NCBI GenBank assembly: GCA_022560555.1
Contig: JADFSZ010000025.1
Coordinates: 1-13,240 of the forward strand
Reading direction: 5' to 3'
Source: PVC group bacterium
GTDB taxonomy: Bacteria; GCA-001730085; JADFSZ01
Length of the DNA stretch: 13,240 nt
Shown here: positions 1 through 6,646 of the stretch, in pieces
How positions within the stretch are numbered: the stretch's first letter is position 1
How the letters are laid out: the number at the start of each line of letters is the position of its first letter
Notes under the pieces: generated by a model
Databases searched by the model: none
Told to the model about the DNA's origin: nothing
The model's input: only the letters and a program-made list of their open reading frames with translations
Program-made: the position numbers and the translations under genes

Positions 1-648
1 ACCTGCGAAGAGTGGATTCTGAAAGGCTGGATCAAGGTTAACGGAAGAGTCGAGCGGGTTCTTGGCACCAAGGTTGACCTTCATAAGGATCGAGTTCAAT
101 GTAAGGGGCGGCTTGTCAGACAGGCCGATAAGGTGTATTATGCTCTGCATAAACCGCGGGGGTATATTTGTACAAATAAGGACCCGCAAGGCCGTAAAAG
201 GGCCATAGACCTTATCTGCAAAAAGAAACAAAAAGTGTTCACGATAGGCCGGTTGGATGTCACAAGTGAAGGTTTGATCCTTGTAACCAATGACGGCGCA
301 TTTGCCCAGAGAGTCATTCATCCGTCCAAGAACATAGAAAAAGAATATATTGTGCGGGTTGATAAACCCATGGAACCGGCAGATCAATTGCGCCTCATGG
401 CTGGGATGACTCTTCGTGACGGAGTTTTCCGTTGTAAGAAGCTTCATGTGTCGGAATCAGACAAAGACCAAATTCAGCTTGTCATCCATATGGGCCGTAA
501 TCGTGTTATACGCCGGGCTTTTCAAAAGCTCGGATATCACGTTAAAAATTTGAAAAGGATCCGTATCGGACGGCTTAAACTGAAAAACCTAAAACCGGGT
601 GACTATCGATCTTTGACCTCTGACGAAATCAATTTCTTTGAGTCGTAA
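1..648 (+). CDS. rluB: 23S rRNA pseudouridine synthase, RluB/RsuA family (5' partial)
   Basis: Enzyme of the RluB/RsuA/RluE/RluF family, which isomerises a specific uridine in rRNA to pseudouridine in the cytoplasm. The reading frame is open from the first base, so the start lies outside the window. Bases 1-132 encode the end of an S4 RNA-binding domain (WIKVNGRVERVLGTKVD), followed by the catalytic domain opening with YYALHKPRG. The motif GRLDVTSEGLILVTNDG carries the catalytic Asp (codon 256-258), and the C-terminal part includes MGRNRVIRRAFQKLGY, typical of the family. A GTG at 133 is possible on paper but would remove the S4 domain, so I reject it as the start. RluB rather than RsuA or RluE is the best guess from general resemblance; the exact target uridine cannot be told from sequence. 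It is probably cotranscribed with the SPOR gene 58 bases downstream. Confidence 0.9.
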   Translation, partial: TCEEWILKGWIKVNGRVERVLGTKVDLHKDRVQCKGRLVRQADKVYYALHKPRGYICTNKDPQGRKRAIDLICKKKQKVFTIGRLDVTSEGLILVTNDGAFAQRVIHPSKNIEKEYIVRVDKPMEPADQLRLMAGMTLRDGVFRCKKLHVSESDKDQIQLVIHMGRNRVIRRAFQKLGYHVKNLKRIRIGRLKLKNLKPGDYRSLTSDEINFFES

Positions 649-706
649 AACCACTTAATCACGTTGTCTTTAGGTCATTTTGATGGATGATAACAAGGGG
701 AATGTT

Positions 707-1378
707 ATGCATGTTGATCAACAAGAACTTTTTCCGGAATCCGTTCCCGCTCATAAATTAAGACGGCCTTCAGCCATGACCTCCCTAAAGGGAGACGCCG
801 GGATATATGATTTTCAGCAAAAGTTTTCCGTTCGATTGAGCTATGACGTTTTGGTATTTGCCGTTCTTGGTGTTGTTATCTTTATTGTTGCCGCGTATGT
901 GCTAGGGGTTGAGAACGGGGAACAGGCTGTTTTGGAATTTCGCGCGCAAAATCTTACGTCTGTTAATCTTGATGAATTGAAAATCACATCTCCAAGGCAG
1001 ATCCCCTCGTCCGGTTTTACGGAATTTCCGACGTCGGGTCAAATTCATAGAGATTCAACTAAAAAATCGTTAGCGAAAAATAAAACTGTTCAAAATGCCT
1101 ATTTTTACGCGATTCAGGTGGCATCCTTTAAGAATCAAGTTGTTGCAGAGGCCGAAAAGGATCGTTTGCTTCGAAAAAAACACAAAGCTTTTATTTTGAG
1201 GGATAAGTCGAAAAAGACAGGAACCGTATGGTATAAAATTTACGTCGGTCCTTATGAAAATAATGATCTCGCGAATCAAAATAAACCCAACATGATTGAA
1301 GAAGGCTTTACCGATTGTCTTGTGAGGAGAATGTCATGGAATACCTACCAAAATTCGCTATTTAGGGGTGATGTTTAG
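707..1378 (+). CDS. Single-pass membrane protein with C-terminal SPOR domain
   Basis: Bitopic inner-membrane protein with a SPOR domain, a fold known to bind denuded peptidoglycan glycans and often found in cell-division proteins. From the ATG at 707 the product is 223 residues: a cytoplasmic N-terminus (about 1-46), one hydrophobic helix (about 47-68, DVLVFAVLGVVIFIVAAYVL), a linker, and a SPOR domain at about 132-210 (YAIQVASF at its start, WYKIYVGPY in the middle). I chose 707 because AAGGGG sits 6 bases upstream; an in-frame TTG at 680 and ATG at 683 would add 8-9 residues with only a weak ribosome site. Its stop overlaps the GTG of the next gene by one base, implying translational coupling to the SH3b protein. 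An FtsN-like role is possible but unproven. A second protein of the same layout lies at 11500-12201. Confidence 0.85.
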   Translation: MHVDQQELFPESVPAHKLRRPSAMTSLKGDAGIYDFQQKFSVRLSYDVLVFAVLGVVIFIVAAYVLGVENGEQAVLEFRAQNLTSVNLDELKITSPRQIPSSGFTEFPTSGQIHRDSTKKSLAKNKTVQNAYFYAIQVASFKNQVVAEAEKDRLLRKKHKAFILRDKSKKTGTVWYKIYVGPYENNDLANQNKPNMIEEGFTDCLVRRMSWNTYQNSLFRGDV

Positions 1379-2424
1379 TGGATATGATAAAAAAAACACA
1401 CCGTTCTTTGTTAAGGAGTTTTTCTATTTTATTTCTACTAGTTATGTTCGGGGGTTTGCCCTCCTTTCTTGATGCCGAGCCTCTTGGGCCGGTAAACGCT
1501 GCCGAATCAAATGTCGAGCAGCAGGAATCGTATGGGATCACAGTGAGCGCGGACAGGGTGAATTTGCGGCTTGGGCCCGGACAGGAGTATCCCATACTCG
1601 GACAAGTTGATAAAGAGGAGCAACTCATTGTAGTCGCCAAAAAGGGTGATTGGACACAAATTCGCTGGCCTCGAATATTTCCCGTGTGGATACACAAAAA
1701 GTATGTTAGGAAAACAGACGAAGGATACGGCCATATTGTAGGCAATAAAGTAAATGTGCGGATGAAACCCGGGACGAATTATGCTGTTGTGACTCAATTT
1801 ATGGATAAGCAACCTTTGGAAATTGTCGGAGAGCTTGATGAGTGGGTATCCATCCATCCTGACGGGGATGTGACATGCTGGATTTTCTCTGAATATCTTA
1901 CTGATAAGGTGACCCTGGATTGGTATTATGAGAATAAACATCAGCAACAGGCCGAAAAACTTTATGAGGTTTTGACGGCTCGATATGATCAGTTTCTCAT
2001 AGGGCAAGAGGGCTTGTTGACTCTCGACGTGTTAAAGGGAGAGTTTGAAGAGGTAGCGAATCGATATCCGACAACACCTTGGGCAAAATTGTCCAAAGAG
2101 AAGTCCGATGACATTTCCCGACGGCTTCGAGCCGGGGACGTTTCTAGGGGGGGGCTCAGAAAAAAACTTTCTAAGCTCAGTTCTCGGAATAACTTAAATA
2201 TTTATACCGGCGTCATCACCGATGTGGGGGTTATCAAAGGGCGTCTCTCCGGCTTTAAGTTGGTTTCGGATCAAGGCTCTGTGTATTATTTAACGAGCCG
2301 TCAGGGACTGAATTTGGCTGATTATCCCTATGGGAAAGTGGCTATTGAGGGTGTTTTGAAAGAGAGCCGAAAAAGCCTAATCCCATTGCTGGAAGTTGTT
2401 GACATAAGGTGGCTTCACGAGTAA
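1378..2424 (+). CDS. Secreted protein with two bacterial SH3 domains and a beta-rich C-terminal domain
   Basis: Predicted exported, cell-wall-associated protein of 348 residues. The N-terminus has lysines and arginines then a hydrophobic stretch (about 15-31), as in a signal peptide or anchor. Two SH3b domains follow: about 53-112 (with VNLRLGPGQEYPILG) and 117-176 (with VNVRMKPGTNYAVV); such domains usually bind peptidoglycan or mediate wall contact. Residues about 178-250 look helical, and about 274-346 form a beta-rich tail (IYTGVITDVGVIKGR, VAIEGVL, LLEVVDIRWL) that resembles an OB-like fold, although I do not recognise the family. The GTG start overlaps the SPOR stop by one base, with AGGGGTG about 7 bases upstream; ATG 1384 is an alternative. 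The gene contains a run of eight Gs at 2147-2154. No catalytic domain is visible, so a structural or binding role is inferred. Confidence 0.8.
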   Translation: MDMIKKTHRSLLRSFSILFLLVMFGGLPSFLDAEPLGPVNAAESNVEQQESYGITVSADRVNLRLGPGQEYPILGQVDKEEQLIVVAKKGDWTQIRWPRIFPVWIHKKYVRKTDEGYGHIVGNKVNVRMKPGTNYAVVTQFMDKQPLEIVGELDEWVSIHPDGDVTCWIFSEYLTDKVTLDWYYENKHQQQAEKLYEVLTARYDQFLIGQEGLLTLDVLKGEFEEVANRYPTTPWAKLSKEKSDDISRRLRAGDVSRGGLRKKLSKLSSRNNLNIYTGVITDVGVIKGRLSGFKLVSDQGSVYYLTSRQGLNLADYPYGKVAIEGVLKESRKSLIPLLEVVDIRWLHE

Positions 2425-2486
2425 CATACAGCGTTTCGATTATCTGGCTATAAGCATGTGCACTACGAGCGGGAAGGCAAGTCCTG

Positions 2487-2753
2487 ATGTCATTACATCC
2501 AAGTTTGAAAGCAGCTGGTCAAGGAAAAAGCCATCGGAACGTTCTCAAGAAGTTTGAACGTATTGAGCTTCTCAAAGAGCAAAAGCGATGGTCCGAGGGA
2601 GACAGTATCTTTGGTATTCCAAAGGTTCGTTCCATAAAGCTTCGCAAAAAGAAAGCCGCAAAAACTGAAGAAGAAACAGACGTAACTTCTCCGGATGCCG
2701 CCCAAAAACCTGAGGCTTCCCCGCAGGCACCGGGAGCTAAACCAAAATCGTAA
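2487..2753 (+). CDS. Small basic protein of the PVC-type family (TIGR04137-like)
   Basis: An 88-residue protein in two parts. The first 55 residues are strongly basic and match my memory of the 'small basic protein' family annotated in Verrucomicrobia, Chlamydiae and related phyla (TIGR04137): MSLHPSLK, then HRNVLKKFERIELLKEQKRW, then EGDSIFGIPKVRSIKLR. The remainder is a low-complexity tail rich in Lys, Glu, Ala and Pro that looks disordered. No enzyme motif is present. The basic character suggests nucleic-acid or ribosome association, but the family's function is not established as far as I know. ATG 2487 is preceded by GGGAAGG with a 9-base spacing. It lies 62 bases after the SH3b gene and 39 bases before the phosphatase, probably in the same transcript. 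Confidence 0.8.
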   Translation: MSLHPSLKAAGQGKSHRNVLKKFERIELLKEQKRWSEGDSIFGIPKVRSIKLRKKKAAKTEEETDVTSPDAAQKPEASPQAPGAKPKS

Positions 2754-2792
2754 ACAACCCATCGAGTCAACCACCAAGACTATGAGCCTTCC

Positions 2793-4199
2793 ATGAATTT
2801 TTATCTGGGATTCCTGCTCGTAACTCTGATTGCCGCACTCATATTTATTAAGAAGCAGGGAAAAAGGCTTCGGTTTGCATACCGCGTCAACCGAAAGTTA
2901 AATCACGAACAGGATGCTGTGCTGTCTTTTTTGGATCGGATAGGCGCCTCTGTCATGGATATGACGGATCTTGAATCAACGCTGAATATTGTTCTTGATT
3001 TTATCATGGACGGTACAACCGCAAGATCCGGAGCGATTTTTTTGCTGGACGAGAAAAGAAAGGTGCTTTGGTGCCGAAGTGTCAGCGGGCCCTTTCCTCC
3101 CTCCTTTGATTCAACGTCTTATGTTGCGACAAAAGCCAAATATCTTCAAGAAGCCATAAAAAGTACGCCGGTTTCTTTAGATCAAGGAATTCTCGGGAAA
3201 GTCGTCAAAGACGGCGAGACATTTATTTTTAACAACACATTGAAAGATCAGGCCGGTCTTGGTTTTTCCCAGGAAATTGAGAGTCTGATTGTTGAGCCTT
3301 TGCGTATACGTCAGCGGACCTTAGGTGTGATTGCTATACTAGACAAAGAAGTTGGGGCATTTGACAATGATGACGGACGATTTGTGAACACATTATCAGG
3401 ACAGGTGGCCGTTATGATTGACACCGCCAAGATGTATCAGGAGAGAACCCAGCGTGAACGAATTGAAAGGGAGCTAAGTATCGCACGTGACATTCAAGGA
3501 ATACTCATTCCTCAAAAGCTTCCGCAGATTGATAAATTTGATTTGTTTTTTAAAAGCATTCCGGCCAGAGAAGTGGGCGGAGATTATTATGATATTTTCC
3601 CCTTGCGCGAAGGGAAATACGGCATTGTCATAGCGGATGTTTGCGGTAAGGGTGTTCCCGGTGCTCTCGTGATGACGATGCTAAGATCTGTGTTGAGAAC
3701 GAGGGCCCTGACCAGTCTCTCTCCGGGAAAAGTATTGAGTGAAGTCAATACTCTTATTTACGACGATATGAAGCGGGATATGTTTGTAACGGTTTTATAC
3801 GCGATTCTTGACCCAAAAAACAGGAAAATTGTTTTTGCCCGCGCGGGACATAATCCCCTCCTGGTATATCAACCCGAGACTAAAAAATACCAGAGCTATT
3901 TACCGGATGGCATTGCCCTTGGGCTTGTGAGAAACCTTGATCAGATGGGGGAGTTTGCCGATGCGCATATTGATCTGGATAAAGGTGATCTTGTCTTTTT
4001 TACGACGGATGGTGTTGAAGAAGCTATGAATAGACTGAACGAAACGTACGGAGAAGAAAGAGCTAAAGATATCATTAAAATCAACCATAATAGTAATTCT
4101 GAAAAAATTATCAGTCAGGTGTTGTCGGATTTGCATAATTTTGCTCGGGGAGCGGAGCAGAGCGATGATATTACGCTGGGGATGATTAAAGCATTATGA
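2793..4199 (+). CDS. Membrane-anchored GAF domain - SpoIIE/RsbU-type PP2C phosphatase
   Basis: Predicted Ser/Thr phosphatase of the PPM/SpoIIE class, which typically dephosphorylates anti-anti-sigma (STAS) proteins in partner-switching pathways. The 468 residues comprise an N-terminal membrane helix (about 3-20), a GAF sensor domain (about 57-210), a coiled linker (QERTQRERIERELSIARDIQ) and the phosphatase domain (about 225-468). Visible motifs are VGGDYYD (261-267), DVCGKGVPGAL (282-292), ARAGHNP (349-355), TTDGVEEA (404-411) and SDDITL (457-462); the Asp residues in GGDYYD, ADVCGKG, TTDG and DDIT are the expected metal ligands, so the domain looks active. No anti-sigma kinase or STAS protein is encoded in this window, so its substrate is elsewhere. 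The ribosome site before ATG 2793 is weak. The gene ends in ATGA, overlapping a possible start of the next small gene. Confidence 0.93.
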   Translation: MNFYLGFLLVTLIAALIFIKKQGKRLRFAYRVNRKLNHEQDAVLSFLDRIGASVMDMTDLESTLNIVLDFIMDGTTARSGAIFLLDEKRKVLWCRSVSGPFPPSFDSTSYVATKAKYLQEAIKSTPVSLDQGILGKVVKDGETFIFNNTLKDQAGLGFSQEIESLIVEPLRIRQRTLGVIAILDKEVGAFDNDDGRFVNTLSGQVAVMIDTAKMYQERTQRERIERELSIARDIQGILIPQKLPQIDKFDLFFKSIPAREVGGDYYDIFPLREGKYGIVIADVCGKGVPGALVMTMLRSVLRTRALTSLSPGKVLSEVNTLIYDDMKRDMFVTVLYAILDPKNRKIVFARAGHNPLLVYQPETKKYQSYLPDGIALGLVRNLDQMGEFADAHIDLDKGDLVFFTTDGVEEAMNRLNETYGEERAKDIIKINHNSNSEKIISQVLSDLHNFARGAEQSDDITLGMIKAL

Positions 4200-4219
4200 G
4201 CCTATCGTGGAAGGTTGTT

Positions 4220-4351
4220 ATGCAGAAAATCAGGAACCGGATAATTGGGGCAAGTATTTTGTGTGATACGTGCCAGTATAATTGGGGGAATGTTTGCAAA
4301 AAACCCGAACGTCCTAACGCGAAGGTGTGTGAGGAATATAAAAGAAAGTAG
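4220..4351 (+). CDS. Small four-cysteine protein, probable metal-binding
   Basis: A 43-residue reading frame with a conserved-looking arrangement of cysteines: CDTC, then CKKPERPNAKVC, ending EEYKRK. The pattern Cys-x2-Cys-x7-Cys-x10-Cys, with Pro, Glu and Arg between, resembles a compact zinc- or iron-binding knuckle. I do not recognise a named family. ATG 4220 is preceded by GGAAGG with a 5-base gap. An in-frame ATG at 4196 overlaps the phosphatase stop (ATGA) and would give a 51-residue version with translational coupling. The position directly after the phosphatase gene, the ribosome site and the cysteine spacing argue that it is real. Function unknown; conservation next to SpoIIE-type phosphatases would test a regulatory link. 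Confidence 0.62.
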   Translation: MQKIRNRIIGASILCDTCQYNWGNVCKKPERPNAKVCEEYKRK

Positions 4352-4353
4352 AA

Positions 4354-4446
4354 AGTGCACAGTAGCCAGTGCATAGTACTTAAAAAAATATTCCGATTAA
4401 AAATCTGCTTTTCACATATGTACCACCTATAATTTACTAAGTACTA
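4354..4446. repeat. Short direct and inverted repeats in spacer
   Basis: The 116-base spacer between the four-cysteine protein and the DJ-1 gene has internal structure. AGTGCACAGTA (4354-4364) is repeated as AGTGCATAGTA (4368-4378) with one mismatch and a 14-base period. TAGTACTTA (4374-4382) recurs as its exact reverse complement TAAGTACTA (4438-4446), 55 bases apart. The units are rich in the palindromes GTGCAC and AGTACT. This may be a remnant of a small dispersed repeat or a regulatory element. Confidence 0.5.
4428..4433 (+). promoter_or_regulatory. Possible -10 element upstream of the DJ-1 family gene
   Basis: A perfect TATAAT lies 34 bases before ATG 4468. At 16-17 bases upstream there is only a poor -35 candidate (CTGCTT, 4405-4410). 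The preceding gene ends 76 bases upstream, so a separate promoter is plausible but weakly supported. Confidence 0.35.
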
Positions 4447-4467
4447 AATTTTAATGAAGAGGCTTGC

Positions 4468-4974
4468 ATGAAAAGAATTCTCATGATTATTGCCCAAAAA
4501 ATATTCCGTGATGAGGAGCTTCTAGAACCAAAAAAGATTTTTGAAGAAAGCGGACAAGCCGTGACGATTGCTTCTGTCGAAAAAGGGGCATGTCTAGGAA
4601 AGCTCGGAGCGCGTGTTGAAGCCGATATCCGTCTTTCGGATGTTAAAGGGGAAGATTATGATGCCGTAGTTTTTGTCGGAGGATCGGGATCCGAAGAATA
4701 TTTTGATGACCTAACGGCGCATAAGATTGCCCGTGAATTTCATAAAAAAAATAAGATTGTAGGCGCCATTTGCGCTGCTCCGACCATATTAGCGCGAGCG
4801 GGTCTTTTGGATAGAAAAAACGCAACATCTTACATTGACCAGAAAGAAAATATTACTCGGTGCGGAGCTTTTTATAAAGATCAAGCGATTGTGGTTGACG
4901 GAAATATCATTACCGGGAATGGACCTATGGCTTCCATTGAGTTTGCAAATGTCATTTTAAAGAACATTCTCTAA
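4468..4974 (+). CDS. DJ-1/PfpI family protein
   Basis: A 168-residue protein of the DJ-1/PfpI (class I glutamine amidotransferase-like) superfamily, whose members act as deglycases, chaperones, proteases or redox sensors. The fold is recognisable from KRILMIIAQ at the N-terminus, YDAVVFVGGSGSEEYF (64-79), and the nucleophile elbow GAICAAPTIL with Cys102. An acidic pair at 16-17 (FRDEELLEP) sits where the family's Glu contacts the reactive Cys. NIITGNGPMASIEFA near the C-terminus is also typical. ATG 4468 has GAAGAGG 5 bases upstream. The specific activity cannot be assigned from sequence; DJ-1/YajL-like is closer than the hexameric PfpI protease, since the Cys is followed by Ala-Ala-Pro rather than His. 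It precedes ilvC by 42 bases and may be cotranscribed with it. Confidence 0.9.
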   Translation: MKRILMIIAQKIFRDEELLEPKKIFEESGQAVTIASVEKGACLGKLGARVEADIRLSDVKGEDYDAVVFVGGSGSEEYFDDLTAHKIAREFHKKNKIVGAICAAPTILARAGLLDRKNATSYIDQKENITRCGAFYKDQAIVVDGNIITGNGPMASIEFANVILKNIL

Positions 4975-5016
4975 ATTTATAAACAGCATTCATCGTATTA
5001 AACCGGGAGGGATTTT

Positions 5017-6015
5017 ATGGCACAAATGTATTATGAAAAAGATGCAAACCCAAAATTAATTCAATCGAAAAAAGTGGCCATCATCGGTTATGGAAGTCAA
5101 GGGCACGCGCATGCGCAAAATTTACGTGACAGCGGTGTGTCTGTCATCATCGGTCAAAGGGAAGGATCAAAAAATTACGAATTAGCCAAACAGAATGGTT
5201 TTGATCCGGTTTCAGCCGAGGAAGCAGCCCGACAAGCTGATATTGTTCAAATGCTTGTTCCGGATCATGTGCAGGCAAAATTATATGAAAGTGCTGTTGT
5301 GCAACATCTCACGAAAGGCAAAGCTCTGATGTTTGCGCATGGATTTAATATTCATTTTAAGAGGATTCGTCCAACGCCAGACATCGATGTTTTTATGGTT
5401 GCCCCGAAAGGTCCGGGACATCTTGTCAGGAATGTTTACCAGGATGGCAAAGGGGTTCCGTCTTTGGTTGCTGTGTTTCAGGATGCTTCCGGAGACGCAA
5501 AAAACCTTGCTCTTTCTTATGCGTGGGGCATTGGTGCCACGCGCGCCGGTGTTTTAGAAACAACATTCGCGGAAGAGACAGAAACGGATCTTTTTGGAGA
5601 GCAATGTGTTTTATGCGGCGGTGTTTCAGAATTAGTTAAGGCCGGATTTGACACACTGGTTGAAGCAGGGTATCAGCCGGAGATTGCTTATTTTGAATGC
5701 ATGCATGAACTCAAGCTCATCGTAGATTTGATATATGATGGGGGATTGTCACGCATGAGGTATTCCATTAGTGATACGGCTGAATATGGGGACTATACGA
5801 GAGGAAAAAGAATCGTTACGGATGAAACAAGAAAGGAAATGAAGAAGATTCTCGCAGAAATCCGGGATGGCTCATTCGCGAAAGAATGGATCTCGGAGTG
5901 TGAAGATGGGGGTTCAAAATTCTTGCAAACACGTGAACAGGAATCCAATCTCCTCATCGAGAAAGTTGGGTCTAAATTGAGAGCAATGATGAGCTGGATT
6001 GCCAAGAAGAAATAA
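5017..6015 (+). CDS. ilvC: Ketol-acid reductoisomerase (class I)
   Basis: Cytoplasmic enzyme of valine, leucine and isoleucine synthesis: Mg-dependent alkyl migration plus NAD(P)H reduction of acetolactate or acetohydroxybutyrate. At 332 residues it matches the short class I form. The Rossmann motif is [13 protein letters not shown] (24-36). The expected active-site segments are all visible: AHGFNIHF (His108), VAPKGPGH (Lys131), [12 protein letters not shown] (Asp191, Glu195), [10 protein letters not shown] (Glu227, Glu231) and [11 protein letters not shown]. The cofactor-selecting loop reads [13 protein letters not shown], keeping Arg48 and Ser51 but with Asn53 and Tyr54 where many homologues have Ser-Trp; NADPH use is still the best guess. 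ATG 5017 has a strong GGGAGG site 6 bases upstream. No ilvB, ilvN or leuA is adjacent, so the pathway is dispersed. A terminator follows. Confidence 0.97.
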   Translation: MAQMYYEKDANPKLIQSKKVAIIGYGSQGHAHAQNLRDSGVSVIIGQREGSKNYELAKQNGFDPVSAEEAARQADIVQMLVPDHVQAKLYESAVVQHLTKGKALMFAHGFNIHFKRIRPTPDIDVFMVAPKGPGHLVRNVYQDGKGVPSLVAVFQDASGDAKNLALSYAWGIGATRAGVLETTFAEETETDLFGEQCVLCGGVSELVKAGFDTLVEAGYQPEIAYFECMHELKLIVDLIYDGGLSRMRYSISDTAEYGDYTRGKRIVTDETRKEMKKILAEIRDGSFAKEWISECEDGGSKFLQTREQESNLLIEKVGSKLRAMMSWIAKKK

Positions 6016-6037
6016 AGTAATTTTTATTTGCGTGTAT

Positions 6038-6072
6038 AAAAAAACCCGGTCCATTTCTGACCGGGTTTTTTT
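6038..6072. terminator. Bidirectional intrinsic terminator
   Basis: A perfect 14-bp stem (6038-6051 pairing with 6059-6072) with a 7-base loop. The core is ACCCGGTC / GACCGGGT, flanked by seven As on the left and seven Ts on the right, so it works as a hairpin plus U-tract when read from either strand. It lies 22 bases after ilvC and 18 bases after the stop of the convergent minus-strand gene, so it can end both transcripts. Confidence 0.93.
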
Positions 6073-6090
6073 GCTTATATCAATGATGAA

Positions 6091-6429
6091 TTAATAATCT
6101 GATTCAGGAGAAAATACATATTCCGGTTCTACGACAGGTTCATAGTCGCTAGGAATAGGAATCGGAAACGTAACTGTGTCATAGACTCCGACAAGAGTAC
6201 GTCCGACGCCGTAACCTACACCTTTTACAGTTCCCCATGTCAAACCTAACAAGGGATTGTGGTCCACAGATGTTTGGTACATCTGCTTTGGGATTTCAAT
6301 CCATCCCGTAGCAATATTTGCCACGCCCCTTAGAAGTTTTGAACCGGCGTTCTGAGCCCAGGCATCCTGTGCTGTACCGGCAACACCGATGACGAGCAAC
6401 ATTACCAATAGGCCGATAGTCACTTTCAT
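6091..6429 (-). CDS. Exported TIGR04073-type (exosortase-associated) protein
   Basis: A 112-residue exported protein. The N-terminus is a classic signal peptide: MK, a hydrophobic core (about 4-17), and a likely cleavage after AWA at 25. The mature part contains KLLRGVANIATGWIEIPKQ, DHNPLLGLTWGTVKGVGYG, RTLVGVYDTVTFPIPIP and EPEYVF, matching my memory of the TIGR04073 family, described as exosortase-system associated and uncharacterised. The glycine-rich central stretch (about 62-81) could be an amphipathic or membrane-inserting segment. The start is well supported: on the minus strand AAAGGGGG precedes the ATG by about 7 bases. No exosortase or PEP-CTERM gene is visible in the window. It is monocistronic, convergent with ilvC and divergent from ndk. 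Function unknown. Confidence 0.85.
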   Translation of the reverse strand: MKVTIGLLVMLLVIGVAGTAQDAWAQNAGSKLLRGVANIATGWIEIPKQMYQTSVDHNPLLGLTWGTVKGVGYGVGRTLVGVYDTVTFPIPIPSDYEPVVEPEYVFSPESDY

Positions 6430-6522
6430 TGTTGTGTCCCCCTTTCTATCCTATGATTTTTCGCTCTAACAATACTAGGTTATTAACACTTATTTCTAAG
6501 TTTGTCAAATTATTTCTCTAAC

Positions 6523-6552
6523 ATTGTATAAGATATTGGCTTAGATTGTCAA
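6523..6552 (-). promoter_or_regulatory. Sigma-70-like promoter for the TIGR04073-type gene
   Basis: On the minus strand a perfect TTGACA (6552-6547) is followed after 18 bases by TACAAT (6528-6523), one mismatch from consensus. Transcription would begin near 6516, giving a leader of about 86 nt. A second minus-strand TTGACA (6508-6503) lacks a good -10 element. Confidence 0.6.
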
Positions 6553-6572
6553 GGATAATGTCTTAGGACGAA

Positions 6573-6601
6573 TTGACATCCATCCCGAGGTATGGTATAT
6601 A
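6573..6601 (+). promoter_or_regulatory. Sigma-70-like promoter with extended -10 for ndk
   Basis: A perfect TTGACA (6573-6578), 17-base spacer, then TATATA (6596-6601) preceded by TGG, which forms an extended -10 element. Predicted transcription start is near 6608, about 39 bases before the ndk ATG at 6647. It faces away from the minus-strand promoter, with the two -35 boxes only 20 bases apart. Confidence 0.65.
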
Positions 6602-6646
6602 GTTGAACTCGACTTAGCTCCGAAATTCAAGGTGAAGAGCAAATAT

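Noticed and set aside
133-135. GTG as the start of the pseudouridine synthase
   Set aside because: The frame is open to base 1 and encodes the end of an S4 domain, so the true start is upstream of the window.
1507-2007. 166-codon open frame on the minus strand inside the SH3b gene
   Set aside because: It is antisense to a clear domain-bearing gene, has no recognisable motif and looks like a chance shadow frame.
2493-2777. Minus-strand open frames opposite the small basic protein
   Set aside because: They are Phe/Ser/Arg-rich complements of a Lys/Glu-rich gene, with no family resemblance.
2782-2796. Four-codon ATG frame overlapping the phosphatase start
   Set aside because: Too short to judge as a leader peptide; no attenuator structure or codon bias is visible.
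5333-5557. 74-codon plus-strand frame inside ilvC
   Set aside because: It is an out-of-frame shadow of a well-conserved enzyme gene.
6632-6634. GTG as the start of ndk
   Set aside because: ATG 6647 gives the normal family N-terminus and a better-placed ribosome site.
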